Shown here one piece after another: positions 1 to 5,899 of a DNA stretch of 8,528 bases. The DNA comes from Clostridiales bacterium (GTDB taxonomy: Bacteria; Bacillota; Clostridia; Oscillospirales; Acutalibacteraceae). The notes under the pieces are model-generated. The model worked only from the letters and a program-made list of their open reading frames with translations, made no database searches and was not told where the DNA came from. The first letter of the stretch is position 1. Every line of letters starts with the position of its first letter. Where the stretch lies: assembly GCA_012522615.1 (NCBI GenBank), contig JAAYKB010000052.1, positions 1 through 8,528 on the forward strand. The letters run 5' to 3'. The position numbers were made by a program, and so were the translations under genes.

Positions 1-143
1 CGACGAATTTCCCGGTTCAAGCGTTCAATCACGTTGTTGGTGCGAATCTTTAACCAATGTTCTGAAGGAAAATCTGCATAAGTAAGCGTTTCTTCTATGC
101 CATTTTCTACTTTTGCGGCTGCTTCTTGTTTTTTGTTATTCTC
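1..143 (-). pseudogene. IS256/mutator-type transposase, 5'-truncated and cut by window edge
   Basis: Read on the minus strand, 143 to 1 is open for 47 codons and contains EETLTYADFPSEHW followed by IRTNNVIERLNREIR. This is the conserved C-terminal region of IS256-family (mutator-type) transposases, where the Asn-rich and ERLNREIR segments surround the last catalytic acidic position. An in-frame TAA lies immediately upstream (144-146), and recognisable similarity begins only near 137, so the N-terminal roughly three quarters of a protein that is normally about 400 residues is missing. The C-terminal end continues past position 1. The sequence upstream of the break (about 138-225) is a simple purine/pyrimidine-rich stretch unrelated to transposase. 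The piece is a dead remnant and cannot encode an active enzyme by itself. Family assignment is by recognition of the motif; the specific IS is not identified. Confidence 0.8.
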
Positions 144-225
144 TTATCTTTTCTCTTTTATCTCTTATCTGGAAACGACGATTTTAGTGAAGAGAGAATA
201 ATGAAAAGAGGAAAGTGAACAGTAC

Positions 226-269
226 AAAAAGAAACGACAACTTTCTGACGAAAATTGTCGTTTCTTTTT
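226..269 (-). terminator. intrinsic terminator of tRNA-Arg
   Basis: A perfect 15-bp inverted repeat (226-240 with 255-269, core GAAACGACAA/TTGTCGTTTC) encloses a 14-nt loop. On the minus strand it starts right at the CCA end of tRNA-Arg and its 3' arm ends in TTTTT, the classic hairpin plus U-tract. The arms are A/T-rich at the base, so the U-tract is part of the outer stem. Confidence 0.85.
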
Positions 270-344
270 GGCGCGCCTGGCAGGATTCGAACCTGCGACC
301 TACCGGTTCGTAGCCGGGCACTCTATCCACTGAGCTACAAGCGC
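269..344 (-). tRNA. tRNA-Arg(ACG)
   Basis: The minus strand folds into a full 76-nt cloverleaf: acceptor GCGCTTG pairs with CAGGCGC (one G-U), D-stem GCTC/GAGT, anticodon stem CCGG/CCGG around the loop CTACGAA, giving anticodon ACG (Arg, CGN codons after A34 is deaminated to inosine), and T-arm GCAGG-TTCGAAT-CCTGC. The discriminator base is G and the CCA tail is encoded in the gene (271-269). Its own promoter (378-406) and terminator (226-269) make it a monocistronic unit. All helices are intact, so it should be functional. Confidence 0.97.
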
Positions 345-377
345 ATTTTTCCTGTCCGCTTTCGGACAGCATAATAG

Positions 378-406
378 ATTATACGCATTGGAGGTTGAAA
401 TGTCAA
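378..406 (-). promoter_or_regulatory. promoter of tRNA-Arg
   Basis: On the minus strand TTGACA (406-401) and TATAAT (383-378) are both perfect consensus hexamers separated by 17 nt. Transcription should start near 371, leaving a short leader before the mature tRNA 5' end at 344. The leader contains a 7-bp hairpin CTGTCCG/CGGACAG (352-369) of unknown role that would be removed during 5' processing. Confidence 0.9.
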
Positions 407-409
407 TAG

Positions 410-456
410 AAAATACAGGCTATATTTGTGAACAAAATACAGGCTATATTTGTGAA
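410..456. repeat. 23-nt perfect tandem duplication (period 24)
   Basis: The same 23-nt sequence, beginning AAAATACAGGC and ending TTTGTGAA, occurs at 410-432 and again at 434-456 with a single C between. It lies directly upstream of the -35 box of the tRNA-Arg promoter, where an AT-rich UP element would act. It may be a simple replication-slippage duplication; only two copies are present. Confidence 0.95.
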
Positions 457-462
457 TAAAAT

Positions 463-492
463 AAAAAACCCGAAAACATAGTGTTTTCAAGG
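463..492 (-). terminator. terminator downstream of the tRNA-Pro fragment
   Basis: On the minus strand GAAAAC (488-483 side) pairs with GTTTTC (477-472 side) around a 5-nt loop, with possible extra C-G pairs at the base, and is followed by GGG and six Ts (468-463). It starts 9 nt beyond the CCA end of the tRNA-Pro fragment. It is therefore probably the original terminator of tRNA-Pro, left behind when the gene was split from its downstream sequence. Confidence 0.6.
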
Positions 493-500
493 TTTTAAGG

Positions 501-547
501 TTGGTCCGAGTGACTGTAATCGAACCAGCGGCCTCTTGAACCCCATT
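501..547 (-). repeat. tRNA-Pro(GGG) 3' fragment: distal attachment-site repeat
   Basis: These 47 bp match 6115-6161 with one mismatch (T517 versus G6131). They reproduce the intact tRNA-Pro from the anticodon loop through the T-arm and acceptor strand to CCA. Beyond 547 the sequence diverges at once, and no D-arm or 5' acceptor strand follows, so this cannot be a tRNA gene. The mismatch falls in the T-stem, where it would break a pair, as expected for a copy under no selection. Direct orientation relative to the intact gene and a start at the anticodon loop are typical of the far att site of an element integrated in a tRNA gene. Confidence 0.85.
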
Positions 548-862
548 TATAAAAGTTGTGTTTTAAATAAGCTTAACTGTTACCGATAAGCCCCTGTTAT
601 TCCCTGAAAAAAGCTTGATTTCAAGCGGTTTTTTGCTACCCCTTTCTTTTGTTAGCAGATGTGCCATCGAAATAACGGAAATGCTTGTACCTTTCAAAGG
701 AATTTAATGCATCAAAAATTCCGCTCGATAACACTGATTTTGACATCCGTCAATATCGTCCATTGAAGAAACAAACAAGTTATCCTGTTTCCTTTCTTAT
801 ATTAAATACAGTTCGGATGATATAAAATCAAGATTATGTTGGTATGGTAATTACTTATTCAG
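548..862. other. intergenic region without a supportable gene
   Basis: The 315 bp between the att-like repeat and the lacI-family stop contain only short open frames. On the minus strand, one of 34 codons (667-563) and one of about 36 codons overlap each other in different frames; neither has a clear ribosome site or recognisable similarity. In many tRNA islands an integrase gene lies at this position, so a destroyed integrase is possible but not demonstrable. The only clear signal is the hairpin at 606-634. Confidence 0.6.
606..634 (-). terminator. bidirectional hairpin terminator
   Basis: GCTTG (613-617) pairs with CAAGC (622-626) around a 4-nt loop. On the minus strand it is followed by six Ts (612-607), and on the plus strand by GG and six Ts (629-634). 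It can end the lacI-family transcript, whose stop codon is about 235 nt upstream on the minus strand, and would also insulate the island from transcription in the opposite direction. The stem is short, so strength is uncertain. Confidence 0.55.
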
Positions 863-1879
863 TTATATATACTCGATTTTTTTAACCGATCCCCGCCTTA
901 TTAGGCAATCAGATGGAACGATGATATTTTCTGCAGGCTTGCCTTCTATTTTGTTAACAATAAGCTCCATTGCTATTGTTCCCATTGCTTTTTTATCAAT
1001 CTTAATTGTTGTCAAAGCGGGCTCAACATATTTTGAAATAATTATATCATCAATTCCGATAAAGGAAACATCCTCAGGAATTTTCAGCCCATGATCCTTG
1101 ACGCATTTCATGGCGCTTATGGCAAACATATCCGTCGCACAAAAAACCGCGGTGGGACGTCTCGGAGAACTTAAAATTTTTGTCATGGCATCATAGGCAC
1201 TCTCTCCGTCAATGGCATCGATACACATCCAGTCCGGGGAAAGGAAGCCACCTTTTTCTCCGAGCGCTTTGCTGAATCCTGCAAAAACCTGGGAATAGAA
1301 AGAAGGAAGGAAGTTTGAGGATATAAAAGCGATGTCATTATGGCCCATATCTATTAAGTGTTTGGTCGCCGTATAGGCGGCAATAGAATAATCGGCCTTG
1401 ATAGACGGAAAGGTTTGCGTACTGTGGCTGTCAATTAAAACAGCAGGAATATTTCTTTTGTTGATTGAATTTAGTACTAAGTCATCTACCTGCTGAAGGA
1501 AGATAACGCCATCCGCATCTCCCCGTTCTAAAATATCGGGTAAAAATGACGAATTGGAAGAAGAGTCAGACAAATCGGAAAAGACAATATTATAACCATA
1601 TTCTTTATTCTTCTCCATTAGCCCCTGTATAATTTCAAAATAAAAAAAATCGTTAAATGGATTTGATGTGCTTTTTATTACAACACTGATATTAAACGAT
1701 TTGTTCAAGACAAGCCGTCTTGAGCTGAGATTGGGTATAAAGTTAGTTGAAGAAACAATTTCCTCAACTTTTTTTCTGGTCTTGGGGCTGACCCCTTCTT
1801 TTCCGTTGATCACAAAAGAGACTACTGTGGGGGATACTCCGGCCATTTTGGCAATATCTTTAATTGTTAGACGTGACAT
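863..1879 (-). CDS. LacI/GalR-family transcriptional repressor
   Basis: A 338-residue protein of normal LacI/GalR length. The N-terminal helix-turn-helix (about 4-23, TIKDIAKMAGVSPTVVS) and hinge region (about 47-60, IPNLSSRRL) are typical. Leu56 aligns with the hinge-helix leucine that family members insert into a central CpG of the operator. Residues about 60-338 form the periplasmic-binding-protein-like effector domain expected to bind a sugar or sugar derivative. The ATG at 1879 is preferred: AGG lies 8 nt upstream and MSRLTIKDIA is the usual family start; an in-frame GTG three codons earlier overlaps that ribosome site. The gene is divergent from the aminotransferase operon, and both promoters and two operator-like sites lie in the shared 198-bp gap. 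It is therefore inferred to repress that operon and perhaps itself. The inducer is unknown. Confidence 0.93.
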   Translation of the reverse strand: MSRLTIKDIAKMAGVSPTVVSFVINGKEGVSPKTRKKVEEIVSSTNFIPNLSSRRLVLNKSFNISVVIKSTSNPFNDFFYFEIIQGLMEKNKEYGYNIVFSDLSDSSSNSSFLPDILERGDADGVIFLQQVDDLVLNSINKRNIPAVLIDSHSTQTFPSIKADYSIAAYTATKHLIDMGHNDIAFISSNFLPSFYSQVFAGFSKALGEKGGFLSPDWMCIDAIDGESAYDAMTKILSSPRRPTAVFCATDMFAISAMKCVKDHGLKIPEDVSFIGIDDIIISKYVEPALTTIKIDKKAMGTIAMELIVNKIEGKPAENIIVPSDCLIRRGSVKKIEYI

Positions 1880-1913
1880 TGTAATCACCTTTCCAATAAG
1901 CAGCTTAAGATTA

Positions 1914-1922
1914 ATTATATCA
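1914..1922 (-). promoter_or_regulatory. extended -10 promoter of the lacI-family gene
   Basis: The minus strand reads TGATATAAT, an extended -10 (TGn plus consensus TATAAT at 1919-1914). The -35 region is weak (TTGCTG at about 1943-1938). Transcription would start near 1907, about 28 nt before the ATG. The upstream operator-like site (1961-1974) lies just beyond the -35 region, so repressor bound there could act on this promoter as well. Confidence 0.65.
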
Positions 1923-1960
1923 CAAACAGGTGTTGAACAGCAAGAAGCTTTATTTAAAGT

Positions 1961-1974
1961 AAAACGATTTGTAT
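1961..1974 (+). promoter_or_regulatory. upstream auxiliary operator (candidate)
   Basis: AAAACGATTTGTAT matches 13 of 14 bases of the right-hand part of the main operator (2029-2042). Its centre is 68 bp from the main centre, about 6.5 helical turns. The palindrome is weaker here because the A after CG breaks one pair. With the main site it brackets the operon promoter, an arrangement compatible with cooperative binding or a small repression loop. Confidence 0.5.
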
Positions 1975-1990
1975 GCTCGAAAATTGTGTA

Positions 1991-2020
1991 TTGACAAAAC
2001 GGACTAATATAAAATATAAT
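1991..2020 (+). promoter_or_regulatory. promoter of the aminotransferase operon
   Basis: TTGACA (1991-1996) and TATAAT (2015-2020) are both perfect consensus boxes with an 18-nt spacer. The start point is predicted near 2027, inside the palindromic operator at 2025-2042, which gives a leader of about 50 nt before the ATG at 2078. So strong a promoter fits a gene set kept off by a dedicated repressor. Confidence 0.85.
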
Positions 2021-2024
2021 GACA

Positions 2025-2042
2025 ATATAAAACGTTTTGTAT
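2025..2042 (+). promoter_or_regulatory. LacI-family operator overlapping the start site
   Basis: An 18-bp palindrome centred on AAAACGTTTT (2029-2038) with only one mismatched pair (T2028/G2039). The central CpG flanked by A and T runs is the usual form of LacI/GalR operators and fits the hinge leucine of the adjacent regulator. Its position immediately downstream of the -10 box would block promoter access or escape. Binding by this regulator is inferred from adjacency. Confidence 0.75.
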
Positions 2043-2077
2043 ATATTTTAACGAATCTATTAATGAGGAGAATTGAT

Positions 2078-3277
2078 ATGGCAGGAGGACCTGGTGTATA
2101 CGTTTTCGGGCAGGAAGAGGCGAAGGAGCTGGCAGAGGTAATAGATGGGAAGTATCTGTTCCGCTATGGTTTAATGGAAGACAAAAATTTTAAAAAAAAG
2201 GTTTTTACCTTTGAGGAAGAGTTCAAGAGAAAAATGGGAGCAGATTATTGCGTGGCAACAAGCAGTGGAACAGGTTCGCTGATGTGTTGCCTTTCAGCAA
2301 TCGGAATCGTGCCAGGGGATGAAGTAATTGTTCCGGGGTATACCTTTATTGCATCTATCTCATCCATTATTCTGATGAATGCAATACCGGTGCTGGCCGA
2401 AATTGATGAAAGTCTTACGATTGACCCGGAAGATGTAAAAAAGAAAATTACAGATAAGACGAAGGCTATTATGGTAGTACATATGCTCGGCAACCAATGT
2501 AATATGGATGAAATTATGAAGATTGCAAAAGAGTATAATTTGTATGTGATTGAAGACTGCTGCCAGGCTTGCGGAGCTTCCTATCATGGCAAAAGGCTGG
2601 GAACAATCGGTGATGTCGGAGCATTTTCACTGAATTTCTTCAAGACGATTTCATCCGGAGATGGGGGGGCTGTGATTACCAACGACTATGACAAATATGA
2701 AAGAGCATTCGGTTTTCATGACCAGGGTCATAAGCCGAACAGAACCGGAGTGGAAGTCGGAAACAGAAGTATCGTCGGCATGAATATGCGAATGAACGAG
2801 CTGACCGGAGCTGTTGCCCTTGCGCAAGTCAGGAAGCTGGACGATATATTGACAACCTTACGGACAAAAAAGGCAAAGCTGAAAGCTATGATATCCGGTT
2901 TAGAGGGATTTACTTTCAGAAAAATTAATGATGAGCAAAATGAATGTGCTACTCTTCTGACCTTGATTTTTGACACCAAGGAACTGGCAGATAAATTCTG
3001 TGCCGAAGTAAAGTCCAAAACGATTTGTCATTCCGGCTGGCATGTTTATAATAATATGGAACAGATTTTAAGCTTTGACGGCGGAAAGAGATACCATAAA
3101 AATATGCTTGCGCAAACGGATGACATTTTGGAGAGAGCAGTAAATATCAGTGTAGGCGTGGTGGATGGCGGACTCGGCTCTGCCTTTGGTATCAATATTA
3201 ACTCTACAGATGAAGAGATTGAAGCTGTAGGTAAGAGAATTATTGAGGTTGTTTCTAGGATAACCGATAGAGGTTAA
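2078..3277 (+). CDS. DegT/DnrJ/EryC1/StrS-family PLP sugar aminotransferase
   Basis: A 399-residue cytoplasmic enzyme of fold-type I, the family that transfers an amino group from an amino acid (commonly Glu or Gln) to a keto-sugar or keto-cyclitol. Visible family marks are SSGTGS (62-67, cofactor phosphate contact), EDCCQACGA (159-167, with Asp160 as the expected pyridine-nitrogen partner), the Schiff-base Lys189 in FFKTISSGDGG, and the downstream GMNMRMNEL segment. Start: the ATG at 2078 has AGGAG 7 nt upstream; the open frame extends 35 codons further upstream but those codons cover the promoter and operator. It is the first gene of the operon; the next gene starts 6 nt after its stop. With a Gfo/Idh oxidoreductase alongside, the pair recalls NtdA/NtdC of kanosamine synthesis in Bacillus, or inosose aminotransferase pairs. 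That is only an analogy, and the substrate and direction are unknown. Confidence 0.9.
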   Translation: MAGGPGVYVFGQEEAKELAEVIDGKYLFRYGLMEDKNFKKKVFTFEEEFKRKMGADYCVATSSGTGSLMCCLSAIGIVPGDEVIVPGYTFIASISSIILMNAIPVLAEIDESLTIDPEDVKKKITDKTKAIMVVHMLGNQCNMDEIMKIAKEYNLYVIEDCCQACGASYHGKRLGTIGDVGAFSLNFFKTISSGDGGAVITNDYDKYERAFGFHDQGHKPNRTGVEVGNRSIVGMNMRMNELTGAVALAQVRKLDDILTTLRTKKAKLKAMISGLEGFTFRKINDEQNECATLLTLIFDTKELADKFCAEVKSKTICHSGWHVYNNMEQILSFDGGKRYHKNMLAQTDDILERAVNISVGVVDGGLGSAFGININSTDEEIEAVGKRIIEVVSRITDRG

Positions 3278-3283
3278 TGGATT

Positions 3284-4438
3284 ATGAATATTAAAGCGGC
3301 AATTATAGGCATGGGTTATATCGGAGTCAGCCATCTGGAAGCAATCAGAAGAATCGGCTTTGCAGATATCGTGGCTGTGGCAGATACAAATTATGCTCTT
3401 GCAAAGAAAAAGGCGGAAGAATATAGTATTGCAAAGTGTTACGAGAGTGTTGATGATTTGCTTGCCGATCCGGAAATCACGGTTGTACATAACTGCACCC
3501 CGAATTATATCCATACCGAAATCAACAAAAAGATTCTTAAAGCCGGAAAACATCTTTTTACAGAAAAGCCTCTTGCAACAAGCTTTGCTGAAACAAGGGG
3601 GTTAATCGAGCTGAAGGAAAGCAAGCCGGAGCTGGTGGCGGCGGTTAATTTCAATTACCGCATGAACCCCTTGGTCCAGGAAATGAAAAGCAAAATCCAA
3701 AGACAGGAAATCGGAAAGCCTTATCTTATTCATGGCTCATATCTGCAGGATTGGCTTTTATATGATACCGATTACAACTGGAGATTAGAGCCGGAAATTT
3801 CCGGTCCCTCCCGTTGCATAGCGGATATCGGTTCGCACTGGATGGATATGGCACAGCATATAACAGACAGCAAAATTACAGAAGTGTGTGCTGATCTTGT
3901 GACGGTTATTCCCATAAGAAAGAAACCGACATCCCAGGTTGAGACCTTTTCTTTAAATAAATCAGCGGAATATGAGGAAAAGGAGATTGTTACTGAGGAT
4001 TACGGGGCTGTTATGTTCAAAATGGAAAACGGGGTTTCCGGTGTTTTCCATGTTTCCGAAGTCAGCGCGGGCAGAGGATGTTTCTTTAATATCGAGGTAG
4101 ACGGTTCCAAAGCGTCTATGTACTGGAATCAGGAAAGCTGCGACCAACTGTGGATGGGTTTCCGTGAGGATGATAACCGCCTTATTATGCGTAATCCTAA
4201 CCATATAAGTGCAAAAGCAGGCGAATATACCTATCTTGCCAAAGGGCATCCGGAAGGCTGGAACGATGCTTTCAGAAATAATATTTATTCGGTATATACA
4301 TACATAGCCGAAGGCAAAAAGCTTTCAAGCGATACTCCGGATTTTGCAACGCTGGAAGAAGCAGCATATATTCTGAAATTGACAGAAGCAATTTTAGAAA
4401 GCAGCAAAACACGAAGCTGGATTAAAATAAAAGATTAA
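3284..4438 (+). CDS. Gfo/Idh/MocA-family NAD(P)-dependent sugar oxidoreductase
   Basis: A 384-residue protein. The N-terminal Rossmann domain starts with IIGMGYIG (7-14, dinucleotide-binding loop) and continues through CTPNYIH (71-77) to EKP (94-96), whose Lys95 is the family's catalytic lysine. The C-terminal alpha/beta domain holds DIGSHWMD (181-188), with Asp181 and His185 in the positions that position the substrate and relay protons in inositol dehydrogenase and relatives. Such enzymes oxidise a sugar or cyclitol hydroxyl or reduce the ketone. The start ATG follows GAGG at a 10-nt spacing and is only 6 nt after the aminotransferase stop, so translation is probably coupled. In this operon it most plausibly makes or consumes the keto compound handled by the aminotransferase. 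The exact hydroxyl and substrate cannot be told. Confidence 0.92.
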   Translation: MNIKAAIIGMGYIGVSHLEAIRRIGFADIVAVADTNYALAKKKAEEYSIAKCYESVDDLLADPEITVVHNCTPNYIHTEINKKILKAGKHLFTEKPLATSFAETRGLIELKESKPELVAAVNFNYRMNPLVQEMKSKIQRQEIGKPYLIHGSYLQDWLLYDTDYNWRLEPEISGPSRCIADIGSHWMDMAQHITDSKITEVCADLVTVIPIRKKPTSQVETFSLNKSAEYEEKEIVTEDYGAVMFKMENGVSGVFHVSEVSAGRGCFFNIEVDGSKASMYWNQESCDQLWMGFREDDNRLIMRNPNHISAKAGEYTYLAKGHPEGWNDAFRNNIYSVYTYIAEGKKLSSDTPDFATLEEAAYILKLTEAILESSKTRSWIKIKD

Positions 4439-4450
4439 GGAGAATATACA

Positions 4451-5485
4451 ATGAGCAGATTTAAATATTCGGTAGGCCCGTGGAATGTACATGAAGGAGC
4501 AGATTCTTTCGGCCCGTCAGTAAGAAAAACAATCGAATTCGGCAGAAAAATTGAGACATTCAAAAAGATTGGCATTGATGCAATCCAATTTCATGATGAT
4601 GATGCAGTACCGGAATTGAATGACCTTACCAATGAGCAAATTATCGCGAGGGCAAAAGAGGTTCGGTCCTTATTAAGTAATAATGGCTTGGCAGCTGAAT
4701 TCGTTGCACCGAGACTTTGGATGGACGGTCATACCATTGACGGCGGTTTTACCTCCAACAGTGAAAAAGACAGAGAGTTTGCCATGTACAGAGCATACCG
4801 CTCCATTGATATTGCCAATACGCTTGGATGCGATAAAATCGTACTGTGGCTTGCCCGTGAGGGAACTCTATGCTATGAAAGCAAGGACCCCGTACTTGCT
4901 GTGCACAGATTAGTGGAAGCCATCAATAAAATGCTGGAATACGATAAGAACATCAAAATATTGATTGAGCCAAAGCCAAACGAGCCGATTGACAGAAACG
5001 TCTGCCCGACCATGGGACATGTTATGGCTGTTTCTGCTGCATCCTCTGACCCTTCAAGGGTAGGGGGATTATTGGAGTCGGCACACGCTATTCTGGCGGG
5101 GCTTGACCCTGCAAGCGAAATCGCATTCGGACTTGCAATGAAAAAATTGTGGAGCGTACATCTCAACGATCAGAACGGGATGAGATTTGACCAGGACAAG
5201 AGCTTTGCTGTTGAAAATCTGAGACAGGGCTTCAACCAGATCAAGGTTCTGGTTGAGAACAATTACGGTTCAAATGGAGAATTTGTGGGTCTTGATGTGA
5301 AGGCCATGAGAACGCAGAAAGACGAAGCCTGCTATGAGCATATTAAGAACAGCATTAAAATCGCAAATATGCTCACAGAAAAAGCAGAGCGCTATGATTA
5401 TAAATACCAGCAGAAATGTGTCGAAGAGAGAAACTATGAAGCCCTAGAAATGTATGTCATGGAGCTTTTGATGGGAGTAAAGTAG
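4451..5485 (+). CDS. xylose-isomerase-like TIM-barrel protein
   Basis: A 344-residue protein resembling short (class I) xylose isomerases along its length. Matching active-site positions are Trp11, FHDDD (His48 and Asp51), Trp133, IEPKPNEP (Glu173 and Lys175), Glu209, His212, FDQD (Asp247 and Asp249), and Asp282/Lys284. By hand alignment, the position of the metal ligand Asp245 in Streptomyces-type enzymes is His237 (SVHLNDQNG), so metal geometry or substrate may differ from true XylA. The family isomerises aldoses and ketoses using divalent metal. AGGAG overlaps the preceding stop region and lies 8 nt from the ATG; the gap to the oxidoreductase is 12 nt. Neither a xylulokinase nor xylose transport is nearby, and the neighbours handle amino or keto sugars, so a xylose role is unlikely. 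The C-terminal 30 residues are charged and not recognised. Confidence 0.88.
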   Translation: MSRFKYSVGPWNVHEGADSFGPSVRKTIEFGRKIETFKKIGIDAIQFHDDDAVPELNDLTNEQIIARAKEVRSLLSNNGLAAEFVAPRLWMDGHTIDGGFTSNSEKDREFAMYRAYRSIDIANTLGCDKIVLWLAREGTLCYESKDPVLAVHRLVEAINKMLEYDKNIKILIEPKPNEPIDRNVCPTMGHVMAVSAASSDPSRVGGLLESAHAILAGLDPASEIAFGLAMKKLWSVHLNDQNGMRFDQDKSFAVENLRQGFNQIKVLVENNYGSNGEFVGLDVKAMRTQKDEACYEHIKNSIKIANMLTEKAERYDYKYQQKCVEERNYEALEMYVMELLMGVK

Positions 5486-5513
5486 AGGATAAACGCTGAA
5501 AGGCCGGATAGTA

Positions 5514-5846
5514 ATGAATCTTTTAGCAATCGCGCACATCCGGATGATATTGAAATATGTGCAGGCGGGACCTTGGCGAAATATTCAAGACAAGGTCATA
5601 AGGTGTTTATGGCTACCTCAACCAACGGAAATATGGGTTCATCCACCTTATCTATGGAAGAAATAGCAAAGGCAAGAAAACAGGAAGTAAAAAATTCGGC
5701 GAACATTAAAGGAAGCAAGGCTTAACTTCATAAACCTTGTTCGTTACTGTAAAGCGGATGTTATTTTAACGCGTTATCCAGTGGATTAAAATCCCGACCA
5801 CGAGTTGACGAGTAAAATTGTGAACGATATTGCGCATAAAACGTAA
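5514..5846 (+). pseudogene. PIG-L/LmbE-family deacetylase, decayed
   Basis: The reading starts MNLLAIA, then needs a shift at 5531-5536 (an extra GC dinucleotide) to continue as AHPDDIEICAGGTLAKYS, the metal-binding AHPDD motif of PIG-L/LmbE N-acetylglucosaminyl deacetylases. That frame ends at TAA near 5725. A further shift gives a short piece ending in DVILTRYPVD, then a stop codon where Tyr is expected, then NPDHELTSKIVNDIAHKT, the second conserved block (family form ...PDH..) that supplies another metal ligand. The middle between the blocks is shortened and the C-terminal half is missing; an intact protein would be roughly 220-270 residues. It starts 28 nt after the isomerase-like gene, so it was once the fourth operon gene. 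The protein would have removed an N-acetyl or similar acyl group from an amino sugar conjugate. Confidence 0.85.
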
Positions 5847-5854
5847 AAACAAAC

Positions 5855-5899
5855 AAAAGAGGTTTACAGCGAGCATAATGCCGCTTAAAACCTCTTTTT
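5855..5899 (+). terminator. operon terminator
   Basis: AAAAGAGGTTT (5855-5865) pairs perfectly with AAACCTCTTTT (5888-5898), and the plus strand ends in five Ts. An outer ACGTAAAAA/TTTTTACGT match (5841-5849 with 5895-5903) offers an alternative extension. It lies just after the deacetylase remnant and closes the plus-strand operon. Confidence 0.85.

Noticed and set aside
184..372. 62-codon minus-strand open frame
   Set aside because: It runs through tRNA-Arg and its terminator; coding is incompatible with the intact cloverleaf there.
410..456. Possible CRISPR array
   Set aside because: Only two 23-nt copies separated by one base; there is no spacer and no cas gene.
502..578. Second tRNA-Pro gene
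   Set aside because: Only the 3' part from the anticodon loop exists; sequence beyond 547 cannot form a D-arm or the 5' acceptor strand, and the T-stem has a mismatch.
563..667. 34-codon minus-strand open frame as an integrase remnant
   Set aside because: No recombinase catalytic motif is visible, there is no clear ribosome site, and an overlapping frame of similar length is equally open.
1880..1888. GTG start for the LacI-family protein at 1888
   Set aside because: It overlaps the AGG ribosome site that serves the ATG at 1879, and the family normally begins close to the helix-turn-helix.
1973..2077. N-terminal extension of the aminotransferase
   Set aside because: The extra 35 codons cover the -35, -10 and operator; the ATG at 2078 has a well-spaced AGGAG and fits the family start.
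4451..5485. Calling this gene xylA
   Set aside because: Context lacks xylulokinase and xylose transport, and one metal-ligand position differs; family-level naming is safer.
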